Source: Bacteriovorax stolpii
GTDB taxonomy: Bacteria > Bdellovibrionota > Bacteriovoracia > Bacteriovoracales > Bacteriovoracaceae
Length of the DNA stretch: 64,000 nucleotides
Direction: 5' to 3'
NCBI GenBank assembly: GCA_945883845.1
Contig: CAMCYI010000018.1
Location: 1-64,000 of the forward strand
Position 1 is the stretch's first letter, and each line of letters begins with the position of its first letter. The translations under genes were made by a program, and so were the position numbers. The notes beneath the pieces are model-generated. The model did no database searches. It had not been told where the DNA came from and was given only the letters and a program-made list of their open reading frames with translations. Positions 25,243 through 34,939 of this stretch are shown one piece after another.

Positions 25243-26603
25243 GTGATCTTCTCCAGGAAAAGGAACGGCAACAGGCCGATTCCTACCATGAGTACAAAAC
25301 CTATCACGTACGGAACCATCTGCGAAAGCTTCATGTCGAGATTTACAACATGCTGACGATAAGCGGTTTGCCCCAGGAAAAGTTTGGAGAAGAGCATAAA
25401 GAAGAGAATACCGTTGAGACATGTGGCGATGATATGGCCCAGACCCAGGTATGGTTGATGTTCGAGAAGTCCGGTGATGACCAGATCTTCCACCACGAAC
25501 GAGGCCAGAAATGGCACACCGATCATGCAAAACCCAAACAAACAGAAGAGCGAAGCGAGAGTCGGATAGTACTGGGCGAGTCCGTAGAACTGACTCGGGC
25601 GCTTGAGACTGAAGTGATGCTGGATGTAACTTATGATCGAGAACATCGCCGTTCCGCAGACTGAAATCACCATCAGGTGAAGATAGGAACCTCGTGCAGC
25701 CGTTGTGTCTGCCTGAAGACCCGTAAGAATGAGCGAAGACTGCGCGACATAAAAATATGTGACCGTTGAGGTGATGTTTTTTTCGAACAGTCCCCTGAAA
25801 GACCAGTAGATCGAAGAGAAAATCGAAAGCCCCAAGAGAAGAAGCTTAAAACCATCGGGGTCGGTGGCCAGAGTCGGCATCAGGAATTGAACGAATAGCA
25901 AGACACCCGCACGGGAAAGAAAAATACAAGAGAGCTCGTACCAGGGAAGCCTGCCGTTGATGTCATGAATCCACGAGTGAAAAGGAAAAATTCCATGAGA
26001 CTGATAAATAATAATAAAAGCGAGTAACAATACCGGCCACTGGAAGAATGAATGAGGAATTTCTCCAAATGGAAGATCAAGGACATTGGCCTGATAGGCA
26101 ATCGTCATGAGTGCGAGAAAGCAAACAGCGGTCAGCAAGTGCTGCATGATATAGGTACCGCCACCACCAGAAGTATTATCGCGGGCGTCCTGGATGAATC
26201 CAGGAACCGGAATCATCCTCTGAAAAAACCAGAATAGAAAGAATGTCGGCAAGTTGCTTGCCATGATCAAACCAAAACCACTGGCAACGTAACAAAGGAA
26301 GCGCGTGTTAATCGAAACTTCATCCTGAATAGGCAGGAGACCTATGAAAAGTGACCCTGAAAACAAAAGACCTACGAAGATTGTGATCATATTGAAACGG
26401 ATATCAAGCATTCTGTGAGAAGAAACTGACTGAGCAAGCTGAGGAAAGAGGAAAAGCACACCAAAGAAAATGGTCATGGCCACAAGTAAAAACATCGTGA
26501 AGATCTTCCACTTCCTGCCCATTTCATAGAATGAAGAAATGATAACTGCGCCAAAGCTGACGATTAAGGGAACTGATTCTAATAAGCTTCCTGGCATCGA
26601 CAT
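25236..26603 (-). CDS. Proton-channel-like membrane protein, extra subunit of the Dab operon
   Basis: A ~455-residue polytopic protein with about 12-14 membrane helices, related to NuoL/NuoM/MrpA-type proton-translocating subunits. Motifs such as FPFHSWIHDINGRLPWYELS occupy the place of the FPFHxWLPDA segment of that superfamily. Most DabA operons have one such protein (DabB); here it is a second one beside the canonical DabB-like gene. I set the start at ATG 26603, with AAAGG 8 bases upstream. A TTG at 26621 would overlap the upstream gene. Confidence 0.8.
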   Translation of the reverse strand: MSMPGSLLESVPLIVSFGAVIISSFYEMGRKWKIFTMFLLVAMTIFFGVLFLFPQLAQSVSSHRMLDIRFNMITIFVGLLFSGSLFIGLLPIQDEVSINTRFLCYVASGFGLIMASNLPTFFLFWFFQRMIPVPGFIQDARDNTSGGGGTYIMQHLLTAVCFLALMTIAYQANVLDLPFGEIPHSFFQWPVLLLAFIIIYQSHGIFPFHSWIHDINGRLPWYELSCIFLSRAGVLLFVQFLMPTLATDPDGFKLLLLGLSIFSSIYWSFRGLFEKNITSTVTYFYVAQSSLILTGLQADTTAARGSYLHLMVISVCGTAMFSIISYIQHHFSLKRPSQFYGLAQYYPTLASLFCLFGFCMIGVPFLASFVVEDLVITGLLEHQPYLGLGHIIATCLNGILFFMLFSKLFLGQTAYRQHVVNLDMKLSQMVPYVIGFVLMVGIGLLPFLFLEKITW

Positions 26604-26607
26604 GATC

Positions 26608-27933
26608 TTAACCTTTTCCAAAAATCTTTTTTAATAACTGGTTATCCCAATCCATCCATTTGTCTTCGAGCTTCATGTAGGCCCTGAATGGCCAGCAGAT
26701 TCCGAGCAGAATCCGACCTGTCATAAAATCGAGGTGGAACGAATGAAGGGCATGAATATATATTTTTCTTCTAAAATTTTTTGAAAACAAACTCTCTAGG
26801 GGCAACGATCGTTGGATTAAAACATCAGGTACCACTCTCGGATTATCGACAAAGTCTGAAATAAGCGACGCTGATCGCAGGAACTGGTACGTCCGCAAAC
26901 TGGCGTGAGTAAACATATGGAACATAGCAAAGTTCGTAAATCCAAGGGCGATCTCAATGTACATCAAACCCACCTGAGAAATGGTGGCATAGCCGAGCAT
27001 CGTTTTTGCGTCTGAACGGGTTCGCCCGACCAAAGTTGCGTACAATGAGCTTACCCCACCGATAATGCCGATCGACCAGAGAAGTGACGGGAAGTGAGAA
27101 AGATAATCATGAAACCGAATCAAGAGAAAAGGTCCAAGGTGTACTGAAAGTGCGCCGTAAAAGATCGCACTTGATGGTGTCGGGCCTTCCATCGCTGTCG
27201 GAAGCCACGAACTCATCGGCAACTGGCCCGCTTTAGCCAAAGATCCCCAGATAACAAAAATCCCGATCAGGAGAAAACCGAATTCTCCATGATGACCGTG
27301 CTCAGCGAGCACCTCCGGAAGAGCAGAGAAATCCGTTGTGTGCAGATGAAGATGCGCCCAGGCGCTGGCAGCGAGAATACCCATATCGCATAAACGATAA
27401 CTTATTATTGCCTTTAAAGCGTGGCGGACGGGCTGAACCTGAGAGTAAAAATAGCTGATGAGTAGCACCGAAGTTGTTCCTACAAGTTCCCAGCCCATGA
27501 AGAGGAAATCAAGCGTACGCGCAAAGCTGACAATCATCAGTCCAAACAAAAGAACGGCCAAAAGAAAGACAAAACGGAAATATCCTTCTTCCTTATGCAA
27601 ATAATTTCTTGAATAGCGAAAGATAGTACTGATGAGAAAAGTTGAAAGCAAGGCGTACGTGCCCCCAAGAAGATCAACGATAAAGCGGATCTTAAATTCG
27701 TAATGACCCACTTTAATCCATGACGGATAATCGAACTTCAGATGCGAGGGAGATAAGTGCCAGACCTGAAGGAATAAGGTCAAGGCCAGCATCGACAGAA
27801 TCAAAGACAAATACTTTGAACTTTCAGAAAGAAAATTCTCTGTGAACTTAATCCTGGAAAAGAAAATCACTCCCAGTGAAAAGAACCAGAAAAAAGGTAA
27901 AATGATGAGAGCAAGAAAGTTATATTCGATCAT
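26608..27933 (-). CDS. dabB: DabB-like inorganic-carbon transporter membrane subunit
   Basis: A 441-residue membrane protein of the NADH-quinone oxidoreductase chain 5 (NuoL) family, without the other complex I genes nearby. The helix with MGWELVGTTSVLLISYFY and the segment AKAGQLPMSSWLPTAMEGPTP are superfamily signatures for a proton path. In the DAB system DabB energises DabA for CO2/bicarbonate uptake using the cation gradient. It starts within the stop of dabA (ATGA overlap), strong evidence for coupled expression. Confidence 0.88.
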   Translation of the reverse strand: MIEYNFLALIILPFFWFFSLGVIFFSRIKFTENFLSESSKYLSLILSMLALTLFLQVWHLSPSHLKFDYPSWIKVGHYEFKIRFIVDLLGGTYALLSTFLISTIFRYSRNYLHKEEGYFRFVFLLAVLLFGLMIVSFARTLDFLFMGWELVGTTSVLLISYFYSQVQPVRHALKAIISYRLCDMGILAASAWAHLHLHTTDFSALPEVLAEHGHHGEFGFLLIGIFVIWGSLAKAGQLPMSSWLPTAMEGPTPSSAIFYGALSVHLGPFLLIRFHDYLSHFPSLLWSIGIIGGVSSLYATLVGRTRSDAKTMLGYATISQVGLMYIEIALGFTNFAMFHMFTHASLRTYQFLRSASLISDFVDNPRVVPDVLIQRSLPLESLFSKNFRRKIYIHALHSFHLDFMTGRILLGICWPFRAYMKLEDKWMDWDNQLLKKIFGKG

Positions 27934-30710
27934 TCATCGATCTCCGCAAAATCCTCGTTAGAATGAGTTACCTTGATCAAGTCTGCAGAAGAGTGAAAAT
28001 GCTTCATGATGAATTTCTCCGCTTGAAGAACTCGCCACTCATTTTGGCCAAAGATATACCACTCGTTCTGAACAGGATCGTGAACCACAATTCGAGTCCA
28101 GTGATGATAAAGAATGTTCCGCAATCTAGGATGTGAATCGAAGACGCTTTTCACTCGCTGAAGTGGAGCCTCGAGGATCGTCAAATTTCGGATGGGCTCG
28201 TGCAGTTCCACCATCTGCCGAGCGAGCCCGATGCGCAGATCTCCCTGGGAACCAGTCATGACGCCGAGGAGAGAAATAAGATTGATCGGAAGCTTAGAGC
28301 CGCTTCCAAAGTTATCGTTATCAACGCAGGAGAAGTAGTAATCCATGTTGATGTTCACGCAAACTGGAACAGCCCCGATCACGGCCTGAAAAAGAATTTT
28401 TCCATCTTCCGTGTCTTTCTCCCAGTCGTAGCTGATGAGAAAAGAGCGCCGGTTAAGAAACAGACCTCTGGTCATGCTTCTTCGGCCGACGACAGAAAGG
28501 GCGGTTGTGCAGTGACCATATTCTGGCCGGGGCTGGGCAAGGTCCTCCGCTCTCTCGCGAACATGTTTGAGTGCAGACTCCGGATTATTTTTAGCTTCTT
28601 CCGAGCTAAAACGTTGGCAGCGCTCAAACGCATTCATCTTACATGCCTGGCCCAGATTCTTTTTAAGGATAAGAAAATTCTTCTGATGCTGTTCCGGAAA
28701 ATTTTCAACGTCTAAGAAGTTAAACTCATCCGTGCAGGTGTCGTGATAGGCAGAAACAAATATCGTCCCGTCCGGAAGATTCACGCCGAGCGACTTCAGT
28801 TCTGTCCGAACAATGGGATCGTTCGCCATTTTAGCGAATGCACGGGAGTTCGGAACTCCAGCGTTTCCGCCACAGGCACCACAACCATACGCCTGACGAA
28901 AAGGATTGTTCGTCGATGAAGAACCGTGACCGGCCATGACGACGAGAGATGCAAAGGGTTCTTTAAGACCGCACATGCGGATGATGGCCTCGACGATCTT
29001 TGCCATTTCTTGCTTAGAGTAACCGGAATCTTCAGCACCTTTTTCGATGTCAATTTCAGTCCTCGGAGTTGGGTTGAATTTTTCTTTCGCCCATTGCTTG
29101 AAAACCTGACTTTGCTTGGGAAAAAAGACCGTAAGAAACATCGGCACAAAACTTAACAGGCCGAGGATAAGAGTTGCAAAAAAACCGCGAAAGAGAGTCC
29201 GCGATTGATAATATAGAACAAGCCCAGAAGTTCCCATCAGCCTATTGAGACTCTGAAACCCTAGCCCTTTTTGTTGGTCAACCGAGAATTCGCGAATGAC
29301 CCGGCTGGGGTTAATGACTGGAGGGCACTGAGCAATTAGCCGCTGGTTTTTCAAACTGGAAAACTTCATGTCTATACCAAAGAAACCAACCACTCCGTAC
29401 GTCTGAACTCCATGATCGATCTCTTCAATGTGCCTGCGAATTGATTCTTCCCGGTCATCAATACAGAAAAGAATTTGAGCGTAAGGATCCCGAGTGGGAA
29501 CAGCGACACGAGTTTCTTTTCCGTGCTGAACGATTGCCGAAAGTGCTTCACGATAAAAGTGATGCTCGTAGGCCTCATGCCATAGTCTGATCTTGTGAGT
29601 GTTCTCGATGATATCAATGTCATCCACAATCTTCAGAAGAGTTTCTGTCGAGAGATCATTCATCCAGCCAGCGTCGAGCTTAAAGCTCTTTGTTATCTGA
29701 TAGAGGGCAAGAGAGAGCTGGAAGCTTCTGATCTCTTGCTTTTCTTCGCGGCCAATGATCAGAGAGAGATCAATGGAATTGGTCTGGGCGTGAAATTCAT
29801 TCACAGAACTTTCCAATAGAACTAGAAAGGCCAGATAGTCTGTAAGCTTGATCTGCGGAGACTTCACAGTGGCCTGCCACGGTTCAAGCTCTAGCTTGTT
29901 AACCATGCCAGACCAGCCTTTCATGTCAAAGAGGAGTTCGAGAAGAACTTTCTCCCAGACTTCCTCGGGAATGTTGAGTCTCTTCAACTCGAGCTGAATA
30001 ATCTCTTCGGGCGAGGTACTTTCGTACTCAGCAAGCTTGCGCCCGAGGATTTTTTGCCAACCTGAGAGAAAGTTCGATGTTTCGCGGATGTCGTAGCTCA
30101 CAAAAGCCCAGAACCCTTTTTTCATGAAAGGATTGGACCAGAAACTTTGTCCCTGATCGAGATAACTAGAAATTAGCCTGAAGACAAACGGATTCACACT
30201 GAGGAGATAATTTTCGTTGTGATACTTTTCCCAGTATTCCTTACCTCTCCACTTAACCTTAGAACGCGTCAGTGTAAGTGCGCGACCTGCGGTCTTCGCC
30301 ACACAAAAGTCCCAGAGATGCTGGTCTTTGATCTGCGGTTGAATGTCATCGTCATTATAGATCAATTCAGAAAACATCAGGCGATAGAGAAAATCTTTAG
30401 GATCAATCTTAAAGTACCCAAGCGGAGAAAATTCGTTGTATCGTCCCAAATAGTGAGTCAGGCCTTCCTTGATGTCATCGTCCGTCATCTTCCCTTCAGC
30501 ATACCGGGCCCTGTAACGTTCCTCAGGCCAGTATGTTCTGGCGCGATAAAGATCACCGGCATCTGCCAGCGCCTCATGAAAATCCTGGTTCTCAAACATC
30601 AGGAGAATATTATTATGGACGAACGCATGTAACGGATTCTGGATGGGCAACCGGTTGCGGATTCGATTCATGAGACTTTCGAAGTCCTCTTGAGGCAGAG
30701 CTGAAGTCAT
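27930..30710 (-). CDS. dabA: DabA, inorganic carbon uptake protein (DUF2309/UPF0753)
   Basis: A 926-residue zinc protein related to beta-carbonic anhydrases, the catalytic part of the Dab complex. The four zinc/active residues are visible with the expected spacing: C and D in FCIDDREESIRRH (~414-416), then H in GHGSSSTNNP (~593) and C 15 residues later in QAYGCGACGG. One hydrophobic stretch near residue 510 may touch the membrane. Dab complexes take up CO2 vectorially, also in heterotrophs that need bicarbonate for carboxylases. GAGGG lies 4 bases before the ATG. It is the first gene of a four-gene operon. Confidence 0.93.
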   Translation of the reverse strand: MTSALPQEDFESLMNRIRNRLPIQNPLHAFVHNNILLMFENQDFHEALADAGDLYRARTYWPEERYRARYAEGKMTDDDIKEGLTHYLGRYNEFSPLGYFKIDPKDFLYRLMFSELIYNDDDIQPQIKDQHLWDFCVAKTAGRALTLTRSKVKWRGKEYWEKYHNENYLLSVNPFVFRLISSYLDQGQSFWSNPFMKKGFWAFVSYDIRETSNFLSGWQKILGRKLAEYESTSPEEIIQLELKRLNIPEEVWEKVLLELLFDMKGWSGMVNKLELEPWQATVKSPQIKLTDYLAFLVLLESSVNEFHAQTNSIDLSLIIGREEKQEIRSFQLSLALYQITKSFKLDAGWMNDLSTETLLKIVDDIDIIENTHKIRLWHEAYEHHFYREALSAIVQHGKETRVAVPTRDPYAQILFCIDDREESIRRHIEEIDHGVQTYGVVGFFGIDMKFSSLKNQRLIAQCPPVINPSRVIREFSVDQQKGLGFQSLNRLMGTSGLVLYYQSRTLFRGFFATLILGLLSFVPMFLTVFFPKQSQVFKQWAKEKFNPTPRTEIDIEKGAEDSGYSKQEMAKIVEAIIRMCGLKEPFASLVVMAGHGSSSTNNPFRQAYGCGACGGNAGVPNSRAFAKMANDPIVRTELKSLGVNLPDGTIFVSAYHDTCTDEFNFLDVENFPEQHQKNFLILKKNLGQACKMNAFERCQRFSSEEAKNNPESALKHVRERAEDLAQPRPEYGHCTTALSVVGRRSMTRGLFLNRRSFLISYDWEKDTEDGKILFQAVIGAVPVCVNINMDYYFSCVDNDNFGSGSKLPINLISLLGVMTGSQGDLRIGLARQMVELHEPIRNLTILEAPLQRVKSVFDSHPRLRNILYHHWTRIVVHDPVQNEWYIFGQNEWRVLQAEKFIMKHFHSSADLIKVTHSNEDFAEIDE

Positions 30711-30865
30711 AAGACCCTCTAAAGCTTGGTGAATGAGCCTATTCTACTCCTCACCTGCGCTAAAACCAATATTATGATTAATTTTTAATTGTTGTTTTCA
30801 CTATCTTCACAATCTGCGCATGAAAGATTTAAAATACTTCATCTCCAAAATCATCAGAGGAATAA

Positions 30866-31570
30866 ATGACTCCTAAACCACATGTCTCAACCATTCTGTT
30901 TCTTCACGGGGCCTTGGGAACTTCTGAGGACATGAGGGCACTCCGTGACCTCATTGAGCAGAAAGGACACAAAACTCTGGCATTCAATTTCTCCGGGCAT
31001 GGAATATCCTCTGCCTGGCCTGCTGAATTCCGTATAGATTTATTCGCCAGGGACCTCGATCATTTTTTGAAAGAGCATGCGCTTAAAAAAATAACGATTT
31101 TTGGATATTCCATGGGTGGATATGTGGCACTTTATCACAAGGCCCACTTTGAAGACTCACCGATCGATCAGATTTTTACGTATGGAACCAAGTTCAACTG
31201 GTCAGCTGCGACAGTCGCCAGAGAACTTCCCATGCTGGCACCAGATCACCTGAGCGAAAAGTTTCCTCAGTACGCAGAAGTACTTAAGAAAAAACATGGC
31301 GACCGCTGGAAGGCCCTGCTCCTTTCCACTGCTCATATGATGCAAAACCTGGAAAAACTTGATGGCCTGACCCGGGACGATGTTTCGTCCATAGAAATCC
31401 CCGTCAGCCTGATTCTGGGCGAACAGGACCGCATGGTGACACAGGAGGAAACAAAAACTTTTGGTTCCTGGCTCCATCATCATCGCATTCAGGTTATCGG
31501 CCATTCCAAGCACGAACTGGAAAAGGCCAATTTAACGGAACTCTCGCAACTTTTACTTAAAGATTTGTAA
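30866..31570 (+). CDS. Alpha/beta hydrolase
   Basis: A 234-residue alpha/beta-hydrolase fold enzyme. Visible: oxyanion region LFLHGALG (residues ~12-19), nucleophile elbow GYSMGG (Ser at ~89), acid Asp in LGEQDRMV and catalytic His in IGHSKHELEK. No signal peptide. Substrate unknown; YwfM/MenH-type carboxylesterases have the same plan. Ribosome site GAGGAA precedes the ATG. It is divergent from dabA. Confidence 0.85.
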   Translation: MTPKPHVSTILFLHGALGTSEDMRALRDLIEQKGHKTLAFNFSGHGISSAWPAEFRIDLFARDLDHFLKEHALKKITIFGYSMGGYVALYHKAHFEDSPIDQIFTYGTKFNWSAATVARELPMLAPDHLSEKFPQYAEVLKKKHGDRWKALLLSTAHMMQNLEKLDGLTRDDVSSIEIPVSLILGEQDRMVTQEETKTFGSWLHHHRIQVIGHSKHELEKANLTELSQLLLKDL

Positions 31571-31684
31571 GCGTCATAAGACTTCTTGAACGCCGAGTTA
31601 AAGCAGTGCATTTAACTGGACCGTCTGAGGAGATTTTTAGTACATTTGAGAATCTAAATATGCCTTGACGCTCGTGGAGTATTT

Positions 31685-32074
31685 GTGGCGAAAACCATAG
31701 CCATTATCGATGACGAAAAAGAGATGGAATATCTCTATAAGATGCTGTTTGAGCCGGCCGTGGAAAAAAATATTGTTGAAGTTAAATTCTTCGATGATGC
31801 CCGAAAATTTGTCGAATGGTTTGAAACCAACACTCCCGACCTCATTCTCAGCGATGTTAATATGCCGCACATGAATGGCTTTGAGATCGCTCAAAAAATT
31901 CGTGAAGATGGTCATAAGATTCTTACTTACTTTATCAGCGGCGATGATGAGAGTGAATACACTCAACAGATGAAGAAATTTGGTCCGTGCCGTTACTTCA
32001 GTAAGCCACTCGACTTCGATCAGATTTTGGGCCTCATTGAAGAAGATCTCAATCTCCCTCACGTTCTCAATTAA
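31685..32074 (+). CDS. Stand-alone response-regulator receiver
   Basis: A 129-residue single-domain CheY-like receiver. The acid pocket is D9/D10/E11, the phospho-acceptor D57 (LSDVNMPHMNG), and the switch Lys K107 (YFSKPLD). No output domain. It starts at GTG with GGAG 5 bases ahead and lies 9 bases before the ABC1-kinase gene, so phosphorylation may be read out through that partner. No histidine kinase is adjacent; those at 39979 and 45593 are possible sources. Confidence 0.88.
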   Translation: MAKTIAIIDDEKEMEYLYKMLFEPAVEKNIVEVKFFDDARKFVEWFETNTPDLILSDVNMPHMNGFEIAQKIREDGHKILTYFISGDDESEYTQQMKKFGPCRYFSKPLDFDQILGLIEEDLNLPHVLN

Positions 32075-32083
32075 AGGTCCTCC

Positions 32084-34900
32084 ATGCGCGAATATTCCTG
32101 GATCTCTGAGCTCGCAATCGAATGTCAGGATTACTCGCACTCTCTAGGCCGATTTTTCGCGAAGGCCGTAGCAAAAGTTTCTTTCGATCAGGTTCCCCAG
32201 CACGAGATGAAACGGGCATGGTCCGTTCTCGCGCGCGATATGGTTCACTTTGGGTTTGATGAAGAAACCATGATCCCGACTGACATTGAGGCCACGATCG
32301 CTGCCCTCCAGACTCTGGGGATTGATAAGTTTAATGAAGACCTTCTCGAAGAAGAACTCCTTGCCCCCCTGCTTGGAAATTTCTTTGAGCGAATATTTAA
32401 ACTCCTCGGTCAACATCCAGAATTTTTCGAAATGATGGATCAGGCCGATCTCCTCGAAGATATGCTCGGTACCATCGCCAAAAGATTTCTTCCTATTTTC
32501 AAACTTATCCCAGTGTTTTCAAATGAAGCCCAGGCCATGGTTCCATTCCTGCGTGAACCGCTCTTCACAGCACTTTATGAGTTACCCGAAGACGAACATC
32601 AGAAGCTGACTCTCTTCACTGAAAAAGTCATGAGACGTTTTTACGATCAGCAGGTTCGTCCACAGCTGGTGGAAACTCTCAAAGGAAATCTCAAAGGCAG
32701 AAACCTTTTACTTCCTCTGATTGACGAAGCTGTTAATCATCTTCCGCCTGACCGTTGTATGACGGCATTAATCAGTATTCTCTGCACTCCAAAAGAAGAA
32801 CTCTCACAAGGCCGGATTATTTCCATCGTTCTCCAGGAGCTCGGTGGAATGTACGTGAAGCTCGCTCAGGTTCTTGCAGAACTTGCACCACCTTCGCTTG
32901 CAAAGGAACTTCGTCATCAGCAGGATAAACTGGGGGGGATTTTCGGTAGCCAGGAAAAATCATGGAAGTATGTTCTCGATATTCTCGCGCGTCCGAGTTT
33001 CCGCGAACTCCGTCGCTACATTGAAATTCCTGATCATCGCCAGAATGCATTTGCAGGTGCCTCGGTTGGGGCCATTTATGAATTTGAACTCACACCTCTC
33101 GGAAGAAAAGAACTAAAGTCGGATACAAGTGTCCTGCTAAAAGTTCAGCGACCGGGACTGACATCTCTTTTTGTCCAGCAGCAGGATGCTCTCATTGGTA
33201 TTCTTTCTCATATCGAACGCTCACTCACTGAGACTGAACTTTCTGAAGATGAACAGCAGGAAGTTCAGGGACTCATTACGGCATTGAAACGTACGATCAT
33301 CAATTACGCTGCTCAAAGTATCGGCGAACTTGATTTCCGAATAGAAAAACAAAATGCTGAAATGGTTAAAGAGGCCCTCGAAGGAAAGTTCGACCTCATG
33401 GTCACTCGTTACTTTCACGTAGAACCAGATGTCGCTGTCATGGAAAGAATCAACGGCGAAAAAATTACGTCAGTCGTGAACTCCCGCTACCTTGAACGGA
33501 TGAGTATTGCTGACCTCGTTGCAGATGCCTACCTTCACCTTCTTTTTCAAAAGGGTGTGATCTGGGCCGATCCACATGCAGGAAACATTCTTTATAGTGC
33601 CGATGAACTGCAGGTAAAACTCATCGATCTCAATCCTTGTTTTACCTGGGATCGTGCCACGATAAAAGTCTTCATCGGTTTTGTGTACCGTTTGATTCTC
33701 TCTGATCACAAGGGGATCATGGAGAGCTTGAAAGGACTGGTTGAAAATCCAGATGATCTGAAAACCGAACGTACCCAAAAACTTATCCGCGAATTTATCG
33801 AGAACGGTAACCATGGTGCTTTCATCCGTTACCTCTCAGACTTCGTACGCCTTCTCGGGGAAGCGAACATTAATCTTCGGATTGAAGTTCAGGCGGCCCT
33901 TCGTGGGATGTCGCAAATTTATCTCACCAGTGTTGCCATTTCTTCGCGCAACAGCTTCGGGCAAATTTTCCAGAAGCAGTTCGGCTGGAAGATGCTGATT
34001 AAGCAAATTGTATCCATCGGCCCTTTCAAAGTCGCGCGCGCAGCACTCCCTATTGCGTTTGATATCATCCGAAACTCTCCGGAACAGGAAGTAGGTCCGA
34101 CTCTCGATGAGCGTGACCTTACGGCCATTGAAGAAGCTCTCTACCTTCTGAAAAATGAGAACGTCTGTAACATCGAACTTCAGCGCGCTTCTCCGGAAGA
34201 AAACACCAGACTCTCACTGGCAGCTGATGGATCGGGTCTTATCAAGAGTTCAAACCTTAACATCCAGATTCTGACAGAAACAAAACCAGCTTCAGTGAAA
34301 TACATTGTGGAAGCCCCATCGAAAGAATGGCTCAAAGAGCGACAGGAATACGTGAAACTTCAGGGTGTGGGATTCACGCTTTGTCTGGTGGAATGTATGG
34401 AACAGCTCCGTCGACATTCCCTTGAAGATTACTGGAACGTCGTCGAATCCTGGAACTCCGCAGCAAGCAAACGTTCCCTCAAAGCGAATATCCTTATTGG
34501 TGACGTTCGCCTCGCAGCCCGTATGCTTTTCACTCGCCGATACGAAAACATCTGGACTTCGAACTATATGACGATATCCCGCTGGAATCGTTTCATGTGG
34601 AAAATGCTAATCAGATTTGAAGAAAGATTCGAGCGAAGAGAACAAGGTTACTTCTACATCCTCAGTAAGAAACTGGGATCAGAAAGAGTGGGCCAGTATA
34701 CCTTTGGAAGTCTTCACAGAATTAAAGTCATTATTTATCGTCTGATCATTTCCGGACTTAAATCGATTATCAAAAGTGCAAGATTCGAGATGAACCTTCT
34801 GCCTCTCACAACAGATGAGCTGACTCACAGGATGATGCACGGATTGTTGCGGAGAAATTCTTCGTCGGCGATTATAGTAAAGACGATTTCTTCGGAATAA
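32084..34900 (+). CDS. Oversized ABC1/UbiB-family kinase-like protein
   Basis: A 938-residue protein, well over the ~550 of UbiB/AarF. The kinase-like core spans roughly 235-580. The KxGQ motif is present as VKLAQ (~258), with Gly changed to Ala. The Ala-rich nucleotide loop is replaced by GASVGAIYEF, the lysine is in VLLKVQRPG (~353), and the metal-binding ADPHAGN (~495) and LIDLNP (~515) are kept. Residues 1-230 and 600-938 are extra domains with no recognised match. UbiB proteins act in ubiquinone or lipid handling; here coupling with a receiver gene suggests a signalling use. AAGG lies 6 bases before the ATG. Confidence 0.8.
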   Translation: MREYSWISELAIECQDYSHSLGRFFAKAVAKVSFDQVPQHEMKRAWSVLARDMVHFGFDEETMIPTDIEATIAALQTLGIDKFNEDLLEEELLAPLLGNFFERIFKLLGQHPEFFEMMDQADLLEDMLGTIAKRFLPIFKLIPVFSNEAQAMVPFLREPLFTALYELPEDEHQKLTLFTEKVMRRFYDQQVRPQLVETLKGNLKGRNLLLPLIDEAVNHLPPDRCMTALISILCTPKEELSQGRIISIVLQELGGMYVKLAQVLAELAPPSLAKELRHQQDKLGGIFGSQEKSWKYVLDILARPSFRELRRYIEIPDHRQNAFAGASVGAIYEFELTPLGRKELKSDTSVLLKVQRPGLTSLFVQQQDALIGILSHIERSLTETELSEDEQQEVQGLITALKRTIINYAAQSIGELDFRIEKQNAEMVKEALEGKFDLMVTRYFHVEPDVAVMERINGEKITSVVNSRYLERMSIADLVADAYLHLLFQKGVIWADPHAGNILYSADELQVKLIDLNPCFTWDRATIKVFIGFVYRLILSDHKGIMESLKGLVENPDDLKTERTQKLIREFIENGNHGAFIRYLSDFVRLLGEANINLRIEVQAALRGMSQIYLTSVAISSRNSFGQIFQKQFGWKMLIKQIVSIGPFKVARAALPIAFDIIRNSPEQEVGPTLDERDLTAIEEALYLLKNENVCNIELQRASPEENTRLSLAADGSGLIKSSNLNIQILTETKPASVKYIVEAPSKEWLKERQEYVKLQGVGFTLCLVECMEQLRRHSLEDYWNVVESWNSAASKRSLKANILIGDVRLAARMLFTRRYENIWTSNYMTISRWNRFMWKMLIRFEERFERREQGYFYILSKKLGSERVGQYTFGSLHRIKVIIYRLIISGLKSIIKSARFEMNLLPLTTDELTHRMMHGLLRRNSSSAIIVKTISSE

Positions 34901-34939
34901 TTTTCTAAAACTTTCATTCAATTATTTTTAGACTCACGT

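Noticed and set aside
24994..25530. Long 178-residue frame covering the DUF1653 gene
   Set aside because: The first ~95 residues run through the membrane protein gene in another frame and look non-coding; the family match and ribosome site begin at 25242.
28200..28715. 171-residue plus-strand frame inside dabA
   Set aside because: Antisense to the conserved C-terminal half of dabA, no ribosome site, no family features.
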